A stretch of 64,000 nt of DNA, taken from positions 682,001-746,000 of the forward strand of contig CP179212.1 of the NCBI GenBank assembly GCA_051201675.1, written 5' to 3'. A program made the translations under genes and the position numbers. The notes below the pieces were generated by a model that saw only the letters and a list, made by a program, of their open reading frames with translations, ran no database searches and was not told where the DNA came from. The DNA comes from HTCC2207 sp002685195 (GTDB taxonomy: Bacteria > Pseudomonadota > Gammaproteobacteria > Pseudomonadales > Porticoccaceae). Below, one piece after another: positions 1 through 8,397 of the stretch (the stretch's first letter is position 1; every line of letters starts with the position of its first letter).

Positions 1-1
1 G

Positions 2-439
2 ACATTGAATAGCGCGAGCTTTTTAGTAAGAGATAACGATGGTATCCCTACTGGAAGGGAGATTGCGACATCGGAACTTGGTGTTGATTTAACGCAACCC
101 ACAAAAGCCAGCGATTTCTATCAAAATAGTTGTTATCCGCAGATAGATGATGAGCAAGGGGTCGATCATTGTTTTTTATTGAAAAAAAATAACAGAAAGA
201 AGCCTGATGCTGTGTTGGTTTCAGATCTTACCGGAGTAACCCTAGCGATTTATTCAAACCAGATCGCTATGCAGGTTTATTCGGGTCATTTTTTAACTTC
301 ACCTTTACGGTCTTATGCAGGAATTTGCTTGGAACCACAGGGTTATACAGATGCGGTGAATCAACCTAGGTTCCCTTCGATATTGATCGACTCAGATCAG
401 GTTTATCGCCATACAAGTTTGTTTGAGTTTTCGAGCTAA
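2..439 (+). CDS. galM: aldose 1-epimerase, 3' part only
   Basis: This is the C-terminal part of a galactose mutarotase-type aldose 1-epimerase, which interconverts alpha and beta anomers of sugars; the gene begins before the window. The frame is open from base 2 and stops at 437-439. The segment GICLEPQGYTDAVNQPRFPS matches the family's C-terminal block, where the Glu of LEPQ is the expected catalytic base, and it is followed by a closing beta strand ending HTSLFEF. Sugar use fits the Entner-Doudoroff genes 30 kb away, but no neighbour is visible on the left. The family call rests on this end alone; a different mutarotase-fold epimerase is the main alternative. Confidence 0.75.
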   Translation, partial: TLNSASFLVRDNDGIPTGREIATSELGVDLTQPTKASDFYQNSCYPQIDDEQGVDHCFLLKKNNRKKPDAVLVSDLTGVTLAIYSNQIAMQVYSGHFLTSPLRSYAGICLEPQGYTDAVNQPRFPSILIDSDQVYRHTSLFEFSS

Positions 440-504
440 AATGTCTAGGGATGTTATTTGATGACTTATTTAATTACAGCAGAGGTTTAGATTATATAAA
501 AAAT

Positions 505-535
505 AAAAAAGGCTGCACAATGTGCAGCCTTTTTT
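505..535. terminator. bidirectional rho-independent terminator
   Basis: An 8-bp GC-rich stem (511-518 with 522-529) with a 3-nt loop is flanked by A6 on the left and T6 on the right, so it can end transcription from both sides. It lies between the epimerase gene and the oppositely oriented tRNA-Asn. Confidence 0.85.
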
Positions 536-540
536 GTATT

Positions 541-616
541 TGGCTCCGCCTGCTGGGCTCGAACCAGCGACCCAATGATTAACAGTCATTTGCTCTACCA
601 ACTGAGCTAAGGCGGA
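541..616 (-). tRNA. tRNA-Asn (anticodon GTT)
   Basis: The minus strand reads a full 76-nt cloverleaf: acceptor TCCGCCT pairing with the 3' side, D arm GCTC/GAGC, anticodon loop CTGTTAA giving anticodon GTT, T loop TTCGAGC and an encoded CCA end. The terminator at 505-535 lies just downstream of it. Confidence 0.97.
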
Positions 617-869
617 ATGGTAAAACTTGTTGAAGCCGCGCATTTTAGCACCCCGCATAAAGGAGTCAACAACTTCCTTCGATGATATTGAAAGGCTCTT
701 TTTTATAGGGGATTATGCATACAGTTCATAGTAAAAAGACTAGAATAACCAGCTTACCAATTCGTTTAAGGTAGAAGCCATTTTCTTGGCACACAGGTAT
801 GCGTGGGTAGCGCAAGACTTTTGACTAAGCTAATAGACAACTTGTGAATAAAAGGGAACTCAAAGAATA

Positions 870-1613
870 ATGATTTGGAATCTAAGGCAAGGCAGTGTCA
901 TGGTTTTTTTAGGACTTTTCTCAATGGTGCCTATGACTAGCTTGTCCGAGGAGGTAGTGAAAAAATTAGTATCAAATGCTGATACAAAACCTATCAACCT
1001 GGCAGTTGATGGAAAATCTGGGGTATGGGAACAATTTGAGCACTTATTTGAGTCGGTAACTGAACAGCTTTCAAACCACCAACAAATGTATATAAATGAT
1101 CCAGTGGCTTATCATGAGTTTTTATCATCAACTGTCATTGAACTCTGGGATAGTTCTTCAACTACCCGAGCCTTAATAGGTAAAGCCCACTACAGCAATT
1201 TAACCGAGGAGCAACGCCTTACTTTGGTCAAGAATGTTGATCAAACACTTATCCGTTACGCTTTTGAGGGGCTTGAGAGTTACGCTGATCAAGAATTCAA
1301 AGTGGATGATGTCGTTGTCAATGAGCAACAAGGTATGGGCTGGGTTCAAGTGTTAATGGAGTCGCCTGTCCTTCCAGACATTAATCTGGATATCCTCATT
1401 AAGCGTATTTCAACTGATACGTGGCGAGCTGTGGACATTCGCGTTAAAGGCATCACCTATGTGGCAATTAAAAAACGGAAATATCGAGAGATACTCGAAG
1501 AGCAGGGTTTTAGCGCATTGATTGATAATCTTAAAAACAAAAACATTGAATACTTTGACGCGATTTGTGCAGCAACCGGTACACCCAAAGAGCTGGGCAA
1601 AGCACCTTGTTGA
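870..1613 (+). CDS. MlaC/Ttg2D-type phospholipid-binding periplasmic protein
   Basis: A 247-residue protein with an N-terminal hydrophobic segment (about residues 8-25) that looks like a signal peptide. The rest matches the MlaC/Ttg2D family, periplasmic carriers that shuttle phospholipid between the outer membrane and the MlaFEDB complex. Typical features are the helical first half and the C-terminal run WRAVDIRVKGITYV followed by YREILEEQGFSALIDNL. No other mla genes adjoin it, which is unusual because mlaC normally sits inside mlaFEDCB. Its stop codon overlaps the start of uvrB, so the two are probably co-transcribed. ATG 870 is used; ATG 900 is a possible shorter start. The 253 bases before it hold no gene I can see. 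Confidence 0.8.
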   Translation: MIWNLRQGSVMVFLGLFSMVPMTSLSEEVVKKLVSNADTKPINLAVDGKSGVWEQFEHLFESVTEQLSNHQQMYINDPVAYHEFLSSTVIELWDSSSTTRALIGKAHYSNLTEEQRLTLVKNVDQTLIRYAFEGLESYADQEFKVDDVVVNEQQGMGWVQVLMESPVLPDINLDILIKRISTDTWRAVDIRVKGITYVAIKKRKYREILEEQGFSALIDNLKNKNIEYFDAICAATGTPKELGKAPC

Positions 1614-3643
1614 GTAAAGCTAAAATCAGTCACATAAGACCCTTTTCTGTGGTCAGTGACTACTCGCCTGCCGGCGACCAACCGACAGCAATCAAAGGTC
1701 TTGTGGAGGGCTTAGAAAATGGCCTTGCCGGTCAGACTTTGCTGGGTGTAACTGGATCAGGTAAGACTTTTACAATCGCCAACGTCATCGAGGCAGTTCA
1801 ACGTCCGACCATTGTTCTAGTGCATAACAAAACATTGGCGGCTCAGCTTTATGGTGAGTTTAAAAGTTTTTTCCCGAAGAATGCTGTTGAATACTTTGTT
1901 TCCTACTTTGATTATTTTCAACCTGAGGCCTATGTGCCCTCATCAGATACCTTTATCGAAAAGGATTCTTCGGTTAATGCCCATATTGAGCAAATGCGGC
2001 TTTCTGCAACTAAGTCTTTAATTGAGCGCAAAGATGTCATCGTGGTAGCTACTGTTTCTTCGATTTATGGTTTGGGATCGCCAGATTCCTACTTGAAGAT
2101 GGTTTTACATCTGTCACGGGGCGAGCAGATTGGTCAGCGTGATATCTTACGGCGTTTGGCTGAATTGCAGTACAAGCGCAATGACGCAGTGTTTGATCGT
2201 TCTTCTTATCGTGTGCGCGGTGATGTCATTGACGTCTATCCTGCAGATTCTGATTATGAAGCTATTCGTATTGAACTATTTGATGATGAGGTAGAGGCCT
2301 TAACTCTTTTTGATCCCCTGACGGGCGAAGTATTACGAAAAGTTCCAAGGTTTACTATTTATCCTAAAACACACTACGTGACACCGCGGGAGACTGTCAT
2401 TGAAGCGGCCGATTTGATTCAAGAAGAATTAAAAGAGCGATTGGAACAACTGCGTTCGGTGGATAAATTGGTTGAAGCTCAGAGGTTGGGAGAGCGAGTG
2501 CGCTATGACACTGAGATGATGCGTGAATTAGGGTACTGTAATGGTATTGAAAACTATTCTAGGTATCTCTCTGGTCGAGCTCCGGGTGAGCCGCCACCGA
2601 CACTATTTGATTTCTTGCCAGATAACGCCTTATTGGTTATCGACGAATCCCATGTCACGGTTCCTCAGTTAGGGGCTATGTACAAGGGAGACCGCTCTCG
2701 AAAAGAGACGTTGGTGGAGTATGGTTTTCGCCTGCCGTCAGCTCTGGATAACAGGCCTCTGCGGTTTGATGAATGGGAGGGATTAGCGCCCCAGATGATT
2801 TTTGTATCCGCGACACCCAGCCGCTATGAAGAGGCTAATGCTGGGCAGATTGTTCAGCAGGTTGTTCGTCCTACTGGCTTATTGGATCCCACTATAGAGG
2901 TGCGTCCAGCCCTCTCCCAGGTTGATAATGCTCTGTCTGAAATCCGAGCTAGAGCTGCTCAGAATGAACGTATACTCATTACAGTGCTCACTAAACGAAT
3001 GGCTGAAGATCTTACTGAATACTTGGACGAGCACAGTGTTAGAGTGCGTTACCTGCATTCGGATGTTGATACAGTTGAGCGAGTGGAGATTATTCGCGAC
3101 CTTCGATTGGGTGAGTTTGATGTGCTTGTGGGCATTAACCTATTGAGAGAAGGGCTTGATATGCCTGAGGTTTCCCTAGTAGCGATTTTTGATGCGGACA
3201 AAGAAGGTTTCTTGCGTTCTGAGCAGTCATTAATTCAGACTATCGGCCGTGCAGCTCGTAATTTAAACGGCAAAGCCATTTTGTATGCAGATAAAATCAC
3301 CGGTTCGATGCAGCGGGCTATGGATGAAACCGAGCGTCGCAGAGCGATGCAAGTTGAGTTTAACAAGCAGAATGGCATTACGCCCAAAAGTATTGTCAAA
3401 GATGTCAAAGATATTATGGAAGGGGCCTATGCAGCTACTGGGCAGAACCGGCGGGATAGACAAGCGGCAGAGGCTGACGCAGCTTATGATGTCATTGGCG
3501 CTGAACCAATTAAAAATATCGCCAAAGAAATTAAACGTTTAGAAGATAAAATGTATCAGCATGCGCGTAATCTTGAGTTTGAAGAAGCGGCCCAAACCCG
3601 TGATATGCTGGGCAAACTTAGAGAGAAAAGCTTGGCTTCCTAA
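1610..3643 (+). CDS. uvrB: excinuclease ABC subunit UvrB
   Basis: UvrB is the damage-verifying helicase-like subunit of nucleotide excision repair, loaded by UvrA and then recruiting UvrC. The product (about 677 residues) shows Walker A GVTGSGKT near residue 46, the beta-hairpin region with EYFVSYFDYFQPEAYVPSSD, the DESH box, helicase motifs around VSATPSRYE, QTIGRAARN and a C-terminal UVR motif (LEFEEAAQTRDML). It aligns almost end to end with E. coli UvrB. The frame opens with several TTG codons and no ATG before the conserved SDYSPAGDQP; TTG 1610 (or 1607) overlaps the stop of the MlaC-like gene, and GTG 1649 is a shorter alternative. A terminator follows. Confidence 0.97.
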   Translation: MSKAKISHIRPFSVVSDYSPAGDQPTAIKGLVEGLENGLAGQTLLGVTGSGKTFTIANVIEAVQRPTIVLVHNKTLAAQLYGEFKSFFPKNAVEYFVSYFDYFQPEAYVPSSDTFIEKDSSVNAHIEQMRLSATKSLIERKDVIVVATVSSIYGLGSPDSYLKMVLHLSRGEQIGQRDILRRLAELQYKRNDAVFDRSSYRVRGDVIDVYPADSDYEAIRIELFDDEVEALTLFDPLTGEVLRKVPRFTIYPKTHYVTPRETVIEAADLIQEELKERLEQLRSVDKLVEAQRLGERVRYDTEMMRELGYCNGIENYSRYLSGRAPGEPPPTLFDFLPDNALLVIDESHVTVPQLGAMYKGDRSRKETLVEYGFRLPSALDNRPLRFDEWEGLAPQMIFVSATPSRYEEANAGQIVQQVVRPTGLLDPTIEVRPALSQVDNALSEIRARAAQNERILITVLTKRMAEDLTEYLDEHSVRVRYLHSDVDTVERVEIIRDLRLGEFDVLVGINLLREGLDMPEVSLVAIFDADKEGFLRSEQSLIQTIGRAARNLNGKAILYADKITGSMQRAMDETERRRAMQVEFNKQNGITPKSIVKDVKDIMEGAYAATGQNRRDRQAAEADAAYDVIGAEPIKNIAKEIKRLEDKMYQHARNLEFEEAAQTRDMLGKLREKSLAS

Positions 3644-3661
3644 TTGTATTTTCGAAAGCTA

Positions 3662-3688
3662 AAACGCCCAGTAAATAACTGGGCGTTT
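3662..3688. terminator. bidirectional terminator between convergent genes
   Basis: An 11-bp perfect stem (3662-3672 with 3678-3688) with a 5-nt loop and A/T runs on each side lies between uvrB (plus) and the amidohydrolase gene (minus), and can serve both. Confidence 0.85.
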
Positions 3689-3707
3689 GGCGTTTATGGT
3701 TGCTAAA

Positions 3708-4949
3708 TTAAGGTTGTAGGCGTTTAAAGTAGCGGTCGCGCAACTGCAAAGAGCGGCTTTCCATTGGAATTATCTCACCGTTAATCATAACGAGTTCGGC
3801 TTCACTTGTGAGTTCCAGAGGATCGCCACCCCAGAGTACTAGGTCGGCAACCTCTCCCACAGCAATATCTCCACTAACTGGCGCATCAAATAGTTGTGCT
3901 GGGTTAGAAGTCATTGCGGCAATGGCAACTATCTTGTCTAGGCCATTGGCTACTGCATTACCTGCAGCTTGTCTGACTAGATAGGCATTATGAGAGGTGC
4001 TGCGACTTGTGTTGGTAAACAATAGTTTAACTCCCGAATCGGATAACAGCTTCGCATTATCAAGCCGAGCTCCAAGGGTTTCATAGGAACTTGGTAGATT
4101 ATTGATCGGATCAATTATCACCGGAACTCCAGCTGCTGCGATTTCGTCAGCGACCATCCATCCCTCCATGACACTAGAGAGAATGAGGTTTAGCTGAAAT
4201 TCTTTAGCCAATTTAAGAATATTTCTAATATCACTTGCACGGTTGGTATGAACGAGCAGAGGTTTTCTTCCATTGACTACTGGCTCTAATGAGGCCAAGT
4301 CTGCATAGGAGAGTTCGTAGTTTCTGTGGTCTCCAGCCAGCGCCGCTTTTTTGTTGCGAGAAAAGTCCTTTGCATCATCCAATGCCTGACGAAGCTCGAC
4401 CAACGCAGCCGCACGGGAATTCCCAGACAAATCAAAGCCGTGTTCGGTAAAGTCTGCAGCCATAGCTAAACTATCGTGGATTACGCGAGGATTTAAACCA
4501 AGTTGCACCAGCGCGACCTGTCCAGAAAAAAGATGAGTACTTGATTCGGGAATCATCAGGGCGTGAGATAAACCATGAGTTCGGTTGTGAGGGATCAAGG
4601 TAGAGTTAGGGTTAAATGCCTCAGCGATTTTTAACGCAGCAGTGACGGAATCATTATCAGAGTAATAATCTACCGTAGGACCTATGGCGCTAACCTCCAC
4701 GGCTCCAATATGGGTATGGGAATTGAATAAGCCGGGCGTTAAAGATTTACCTGTTCCATCAATATCTCGATCTGCGGTTTCATAAATACGTTTGCCGATA
4801 GCGACAATTTCACCATTTTTGATGAGGACATTGGTATTGGGCTCCATGCCATTACTCTTATAAACGTCTACATTTTTAATGAGCAATGAATTTGCGTTAA
4901 CAGAGGTGGTAATAAAAGCTAGAGTGAAAATAAATAGAATTTTTTTCAT
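3708..4949 (-). CDS. exported amidohydrolase, degenerate metal site
   Basis: A 413-residue amidohydrolase-superfamily protein of the imidazolonepropionase-like type with a signal peptide (MKKILFIFTLAFITTSVNA). The N-terminal beta domain is followed by the HxH metal motif in FNSHTHIG (about residue 80) and a His in LLVHTNRAS. The later strands, where the family normally has a second His and the catalytic Asp, read ILSSVMEGW and LLFTNTSRS, so both ligands appear to be missing. The C-terminal VGEVADLVLWGGDP block is intact. It overlaps the upstream amidohydrolase by 4 nt (ATGA), so it is translationally coupled to a partner that keeps all ligands. Substrate unknown; peptide- or imide-like compounds are usual for the family. 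It may be a regulatory or structural partner rather than an enzyme. Confidence 0.8.
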   Translation of the reverse strand: MKKILFIFTLAFITTSVNANSLLIKNVDVYKSNGMEPNTNVLIKNGEIVAIGKRIYETADRDIDGTGKSLTPGLFNSHTHIGAVEVSAIGPTVDYYSDNDSVTAALKIAEAFNPNSTLIPHNRTHGLSHALMIPESSTHLFSGQVALVQLGLNPRVIHDSLAMAADFTEHGFDLSGNSRAAALVELRQALDDAKDFSRNKKAALAGDHRNYELSYADLASLEPVVNGRKPLLVHTNRASDIRNILKLAKEFQLNLILSSVMEGWMVADEIAAAGVPVIIDPINNLPSSYETLGARLDNAKLLSDSGVKLLFTNTSRSTSHNAYLVRQAAGNAVANGLDKIVAIAAMTSNPAQLFDAPVSGDIAVGEVADLVLWGGDPLELTSEAELVMINGEIIPMESRSLQLRDRYFKRLQP

Positions 4950-6352
4950 GGTCGTACCGCTCCTGCTTTAATAATGCCCAAATTAAAGTCACTGGTTGGT
5001 TGTATTGATTTGTTTTGACGATCAAAACGCAAATCTCCATCAATCCAAACTTTGTTAGCATGGCTATAAACGCTTAACGGATGTTCAGTCCAAAGCACAA
5101 TGTCGGCATTTTTGCCTACCGCCAGAGAACCAATTTGATCTTCAAGCCCAAGGGACTTTGCTGCATTATAGGTTCCCCATCGAATTGCTTTTGCAGGGCT
5201 GATATCAAGACCCATTCGGTTTCCTGCACTCATAGCTTTGGCAATTTCTTGGTTTAGACGTTGAATTTGAATAGGGTCATCCGAGTGAATAACTGCACAG
5301 GCCTTTGCATAGTCGACTAGGGCAATGTTCTCTCGGACCATATCATAGGCCTCCTGTTTAAAGCCCCACCAATCAGCCCACATGACACCGCAAATACCTT
5401 CTTCTGCTAGCATTGATGCTGCTTTGTATCCTTCTACTGCATGATGAAATGCTGCGATTTCGTAGCCAAATTCCTTAGACATATCGATCATTTGAGCCAT
5501 TTCATCTACTTTGTAGCAATGATTATGAATACGAATATCTCCTTCCAGTACCCCAGCTAGCGTCTCAAGACGTAAATTGCGGGTTGGGGTGTTTGATAAA
5601 GATCGTTCAGCAGAATCGGCTATATACTCATCCCATGATTTTTTGTACTCAGTTGCTTGGATCCACGCTTTTCTATAGCCGGCCATATTTCCCATCCGCG
5701 TCGAGGGCAGAGTGTTGCGACTGCCATAGACTCGTTTAGGGTTTTCACCGCAGGCCATTTTTAAGCTATAGGGCGCTCCGGGAAATTTCATACCTTGAAC
5801 TGTGATGGAAGGAATGTTTTTTAAGGTAACACCGCGACCACCAATCAGATTTCCTGAGCCAGGCAGAATTTGCACAGTCGTCACTCCACCTGCTAGAGCC
5901 TTTTCAAACTGAGGGTCTTCAGGCCAAACAGAGTGCTCTGCCCAAACTTCTGCAGTGACTGGTGATGTCATTTCATTTCCATCTGAGTGGTTGGATGTGC
6001 TCGGCGCAGGGTACACACCCATATGAGAGTGCACGTCTATTAGCCCAGGTGTAATCCATTTTCCCTTAACATCTATGCTGTGTGTTTCCGCTTTAATCTC
6101 TAGGTCATTACCCATTGCACTAATCTTTCCCTGACTGATTACAATGTCAGTATTGGTTAGCTCAAGACCATCACCGGTAAGGACGTTGGCATTAAGAATG
6201 GCAAAAGGAGTATTTTTAGGGATACTATAAGTTGAAGGAAATGGATTTTTGTTGGGTAGTGTTATTTCAACTTTAGAGTTATTTTGCTCAGCACAACCTG
6301 CAACAGATAACAATGCAGCGATAAAAGCGTTCGTTAAAAAAGTTCTATTCAT
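4946..6352 (-). CDS. amidohydrolase lipoprotein, complete metal site
   Basis: A 468-residue periplasm-facing amidohydrolase with a lipoprotein signal (lipobox SVAGC, Cys about residue 20). The expected ligands are all visible: HxH in DVHSHMG, His in RIHNHC, His in AAFHHAVEGY and Asp in VIHSDDP. A C-terminal VGKNADIVLW block completes the composite beta domain. It is the first gene of a two-gene operon with the degenerate amidohydrolase downstream. The superfamily hydrolyses C-N bonds in cyclic amides, peptides and similar compounds; the substrate cannot be read from the sequence. The upstream region is long (638 bases) and carries a direct repeat described separately. Confidence 0.85.
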   Translation of the reverse strand: MNRTFLTNAFIAALLSVAGCAEQNNSKVEITLPNKNPFPSTYSIPKNTPFAILNANVLTGDGLELTNTDIVISQGKISAMGNDLEIKAETHSIDVKGKWITPGLIDVHSHMGVYPAPSTSNHSDGNEMTSPVTAEVWAEHSVWPEDPQFEKALAGGVTTVQILPGSGNLIGGRGVTLKNIPSITVQGMKFPGAPYSLKMACGENPKRVYGSRNTLPSTRMGNMAGYRKAWIQATEYKKSWDEYIADSAERSLSNTPTRNLRLETLAGVLEGDIRIHNHCYKVDEMAQMIDMSKEFGYEIAAFHHAVEGYKAASMLAEEGICGVMWADWWGFKQEAYDMVRENIALVDYAKACAVIHSDDPIQIQRLNQEIAKAMSAGNRMGLDISPAKAIRWGTYNAAKSLGLEDQIGSLAVGKNADIVLWTEHPLSVYSHANKVWIDGDLRFDRQNKSIQPTSDFNLGIIKAGAVRP

Positions 6353-6990
6353 GGGATATCTTCTTTTTATAAGTGCGATTTACTCTGGCCAACCAGTTTA
6401 TGTCAGATTGGCTATGAATTCAGTTAAATTACACAGCTTTGGGTTTTTAAAGTGTTCATACGCTACCTTAGATGTTTTAAGCGTCGCTCAGGTTAGACTA
6501 GTACTAAAGTATTAATCCGTTTACCGTATTTTCTTTCAGGCAGTCATAACTTAATATTGTCTCACTTTCGGGAACGTTGCAATTCATAAGATTTCATCAA
6601 GGATGATGAGCTAAATCTGCGGTAGTGGTAATGGATTTAACCGTCTGTTAACAGAATTATTATCGGCAACGATATGAATTGTACTCAGGAAAGTAACATC
6701 AAGGATGATGATCAGTCAAAGCGATTGTAGAACATTGAGTATTCGACTTTCCTGTTTCCCGAATTCAGCTTCATTGCGCATTCTGCGCTCTCCTAAATTG
6801 TGTTGGAATTTTGTAATACGTCAATTAGTTTTCTAAATAAGTTTTTCATAAATATCTATGTCAATTGAGTCTTTTGTTAGCTTAGACCTAGAAAGATTGG
6901 CTTTTTAGAAAGCACTTCTCGCGCTGAGGTTGAAAAGTGGCTCAAAATACAGTTAGATCGTTGGTCTAAAAAATAAACTTAAGGGAAACC
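6353..6990. other. long divergent intergenic region without a convincing gene
   Basis: These 638 bases separate the amidohydrolase operon from the Rieske gene. I see no full gene. Two things stand out: a 15-bp direct repeat (6595-6609 and 6697-6711), and a short open stretch ending at 6976 that reads like the tail of a lost protein (LESTSRAEVEKWL...RWSKK). Confidence 0.6.
6595..6711. repeat. pair of 15-bp direct repeats, candidate regulatory sites
   Basis: CATCAAGGATGATGA occurs at 6595-6609 and again at 6697-6711, 102 bp apart. Each copy is itself a short inverted repeat (CATCA, 4 nt, TGATG), the form of a dimeric regulator site. The region lies between two divergent genes. Function is inference. 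Confidence 0.45.
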
Positions 6991-8145
6991 ATGGCTACGC
7001 CTAAACCTCATTCCGATCCTTTTCTAGGGATAGAGCTCTTAGACGATCAGCAGGCCATAGAGAGAATATTCAATCATATAGATAATGGCACTACAGATCT
7101 TGGTGACACTGTTTGGCATGAACCAGTAGAGCATTATTATTCCCAAGAGCGATTCGATGCTGAGATAGCCCTATTGAAGAACATGCCAGTGCCTTTTTGC
7201 CCTTCGGCTGCCCTTAAAGAGGTAGGTAGTTATGTGGCTCGCAAAGCTGCGGGAACGCCTTTAGTGGTGGCTCGTGGCCGAGATGGGAAAGTAAGAGCCT
7301 TTATCAATGCTTGTCGTCATCGTGGAATGCAGGTTGCTAGTGGGAGCGGTTGTTCACGGGCTTTTGTTTGCCCCTATCACGCTTGGACCTATGACTTAGA
7401 GGGTAAGCTCAAAGGGATTCGAGGTCAGGAGGCTTTTCCCGATTTAGATCTTGATGATAATGGCCTCGTGGAAGTGAGTGCTGTTGAGAAGGGTGGCATC
7501 GTCTATGTAATGCAAGAAGGTGAAATTACTTCGGGGATGTTGGAAAATACTCTTGACTACTTCGCCCCCGAACAACAAATGTTTGAGCAAAGTGAGCTCT
7601 GCGACCAAGCAAATTGGAAGCTTCTCACTGAAACTCTTCTGGAAGGCTATCACATCAAAGCTTTGCATAAGAATACGTTTTATCCCTACGGGCTGGATAA
7701 TGTGAATTTGGTAGAGACCTTTGGTGCTAATTCACGAGTTATCTTTCCTTTTCGTCGTATCGAAAAACTAAGAGATATCCCCCCCAGTGAGCGTCGTATT
7801 GACGGAGCTGTGACGTCGGTTTACCACCTCTTTCCAAATGCAAGTGTCGCTGTACTTTCCAAACACACAAGCCTAGCGATTCTCGAACCATTGTCTCCGA
7901 GTAGTTCACAGTGGGTTGTTTACCGAATGATCAATCGACAAACTGAGGATCATGCTATTTCACGCGAGGATGCTCAGCGAGACGCACTGTTTGTAAATGA
8001 GACTGGGCAGGATGAAGATCGAGAGGCTGCTTGTGCAATTCAAGAGACCGTACAGACAAGAGCTAATGATCATTTAACGTTTGGATACTTCGAAAAGGCT
8101 ATTGTTAATTTCCACCAGTATTTGTCAGAATATTTGTCTAAATAA
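6991..8145 (+). CDS. Rieske-type aromatic ring-hydroxylating oxygenase, alpha subunit
   Basis: A 384-residue oxygenase. The N-terminal Rieske domain carries CRHRG (about residues 109-113) and CPYHAW (about 129-134), the Cys/His ligands of a 2Fe-2S cluster. The C-terminal catalytic domain carries EGYHIKALHKN (about 219-229) with the two His of the mononuclear iron and a later Asp-rich stretch (GQDEDREAA) likely to give the third ligand. Such enzymes hydroxylate or demethylate aromatic or quaternary-amine substrates and need a separate reductase, none of which is adjacent. The start ATG follows a clear AAGGGA ribosome site. It stands alone between a long intergenic region and tRNA-Val. Substrate not predictable from the sequence. 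Confidence 0.88.
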   Translation: MATPKPHSDPFLGIELLDDQQAIERIFNHIDNGTTDLGDTVWHEPVEHYYSQERFDAEIALLKNMPVPFCPSAALKEVGSYVARKAAGTPLVVARGRDGKVRAFINACRHRGMQVASGSGCSRAFVCPYHAWTYDLEGKLKGIRGQEAFPDLDLDDNGLVEVSAVEKGGIVYVMQEGEITSGMLENTLDYFAPEQQMFEQSELCDQANWKLLTETLLEGYHIKALHKNTFYPYGLDNVNLVETFGANSRVIFPFRRIEKLRDIPPSERRIDGAVTSVYHLFPNASVAVLSKHTSLAILEPLSPSSSQWVVYRMINRQTEDHAISREDAQRDALFVNETGQDEDREAACAIQETVQTRANDHLTFGYFEKAIVNFHQYLSEYLSK

Positions 8146-8237
8146 GCACCAACTATGTTTAGGTGAAGCTCAATACACCGAATCTCCCGATAGACTAAAT
8201 CGAAGTTGGTGTGTAAAATGGCCGACTCGGGATTAAG

Positions 8238-8313
8238 GGTCGCATAGCTCAGTTGGTAGAGCGCCGTCATGACATGGCGGATGTCGTTGGTTCAAGCCCA
8301 ACTGTGACCACCA
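8238..8313 (+). tRNA. tRNA-Val (anticodon GAC)
   Basis: A complete 76-nt cloverleaf: acceptor GGTCGCA pairs with TGTGACC, D arm GCTC/GAGC, anticodon stem CCGTC/GGCGG with loop ATGACAT giving anticodon GAC, T arm GTTGG/CCAAC with loop TTCAAGC, discriminator A and encoded CCA. It lies between two accessory genes. Confidence 0.93.
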
Positions 8314-8397
8314 ATTCCTCAAGGTTCCAACTAGGATCACACTCTTGTTACGATTTTTGTATTAGAGTCGCGTTAATTAATCAAGGATCCGTCTAAA

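Noticed and set aside
6249..6515. 88-codon open frame overlapping the amidohydrolase start
   Set aside because: It has no ribosome site and its first part is the complement of the amidohydrolase signal region.
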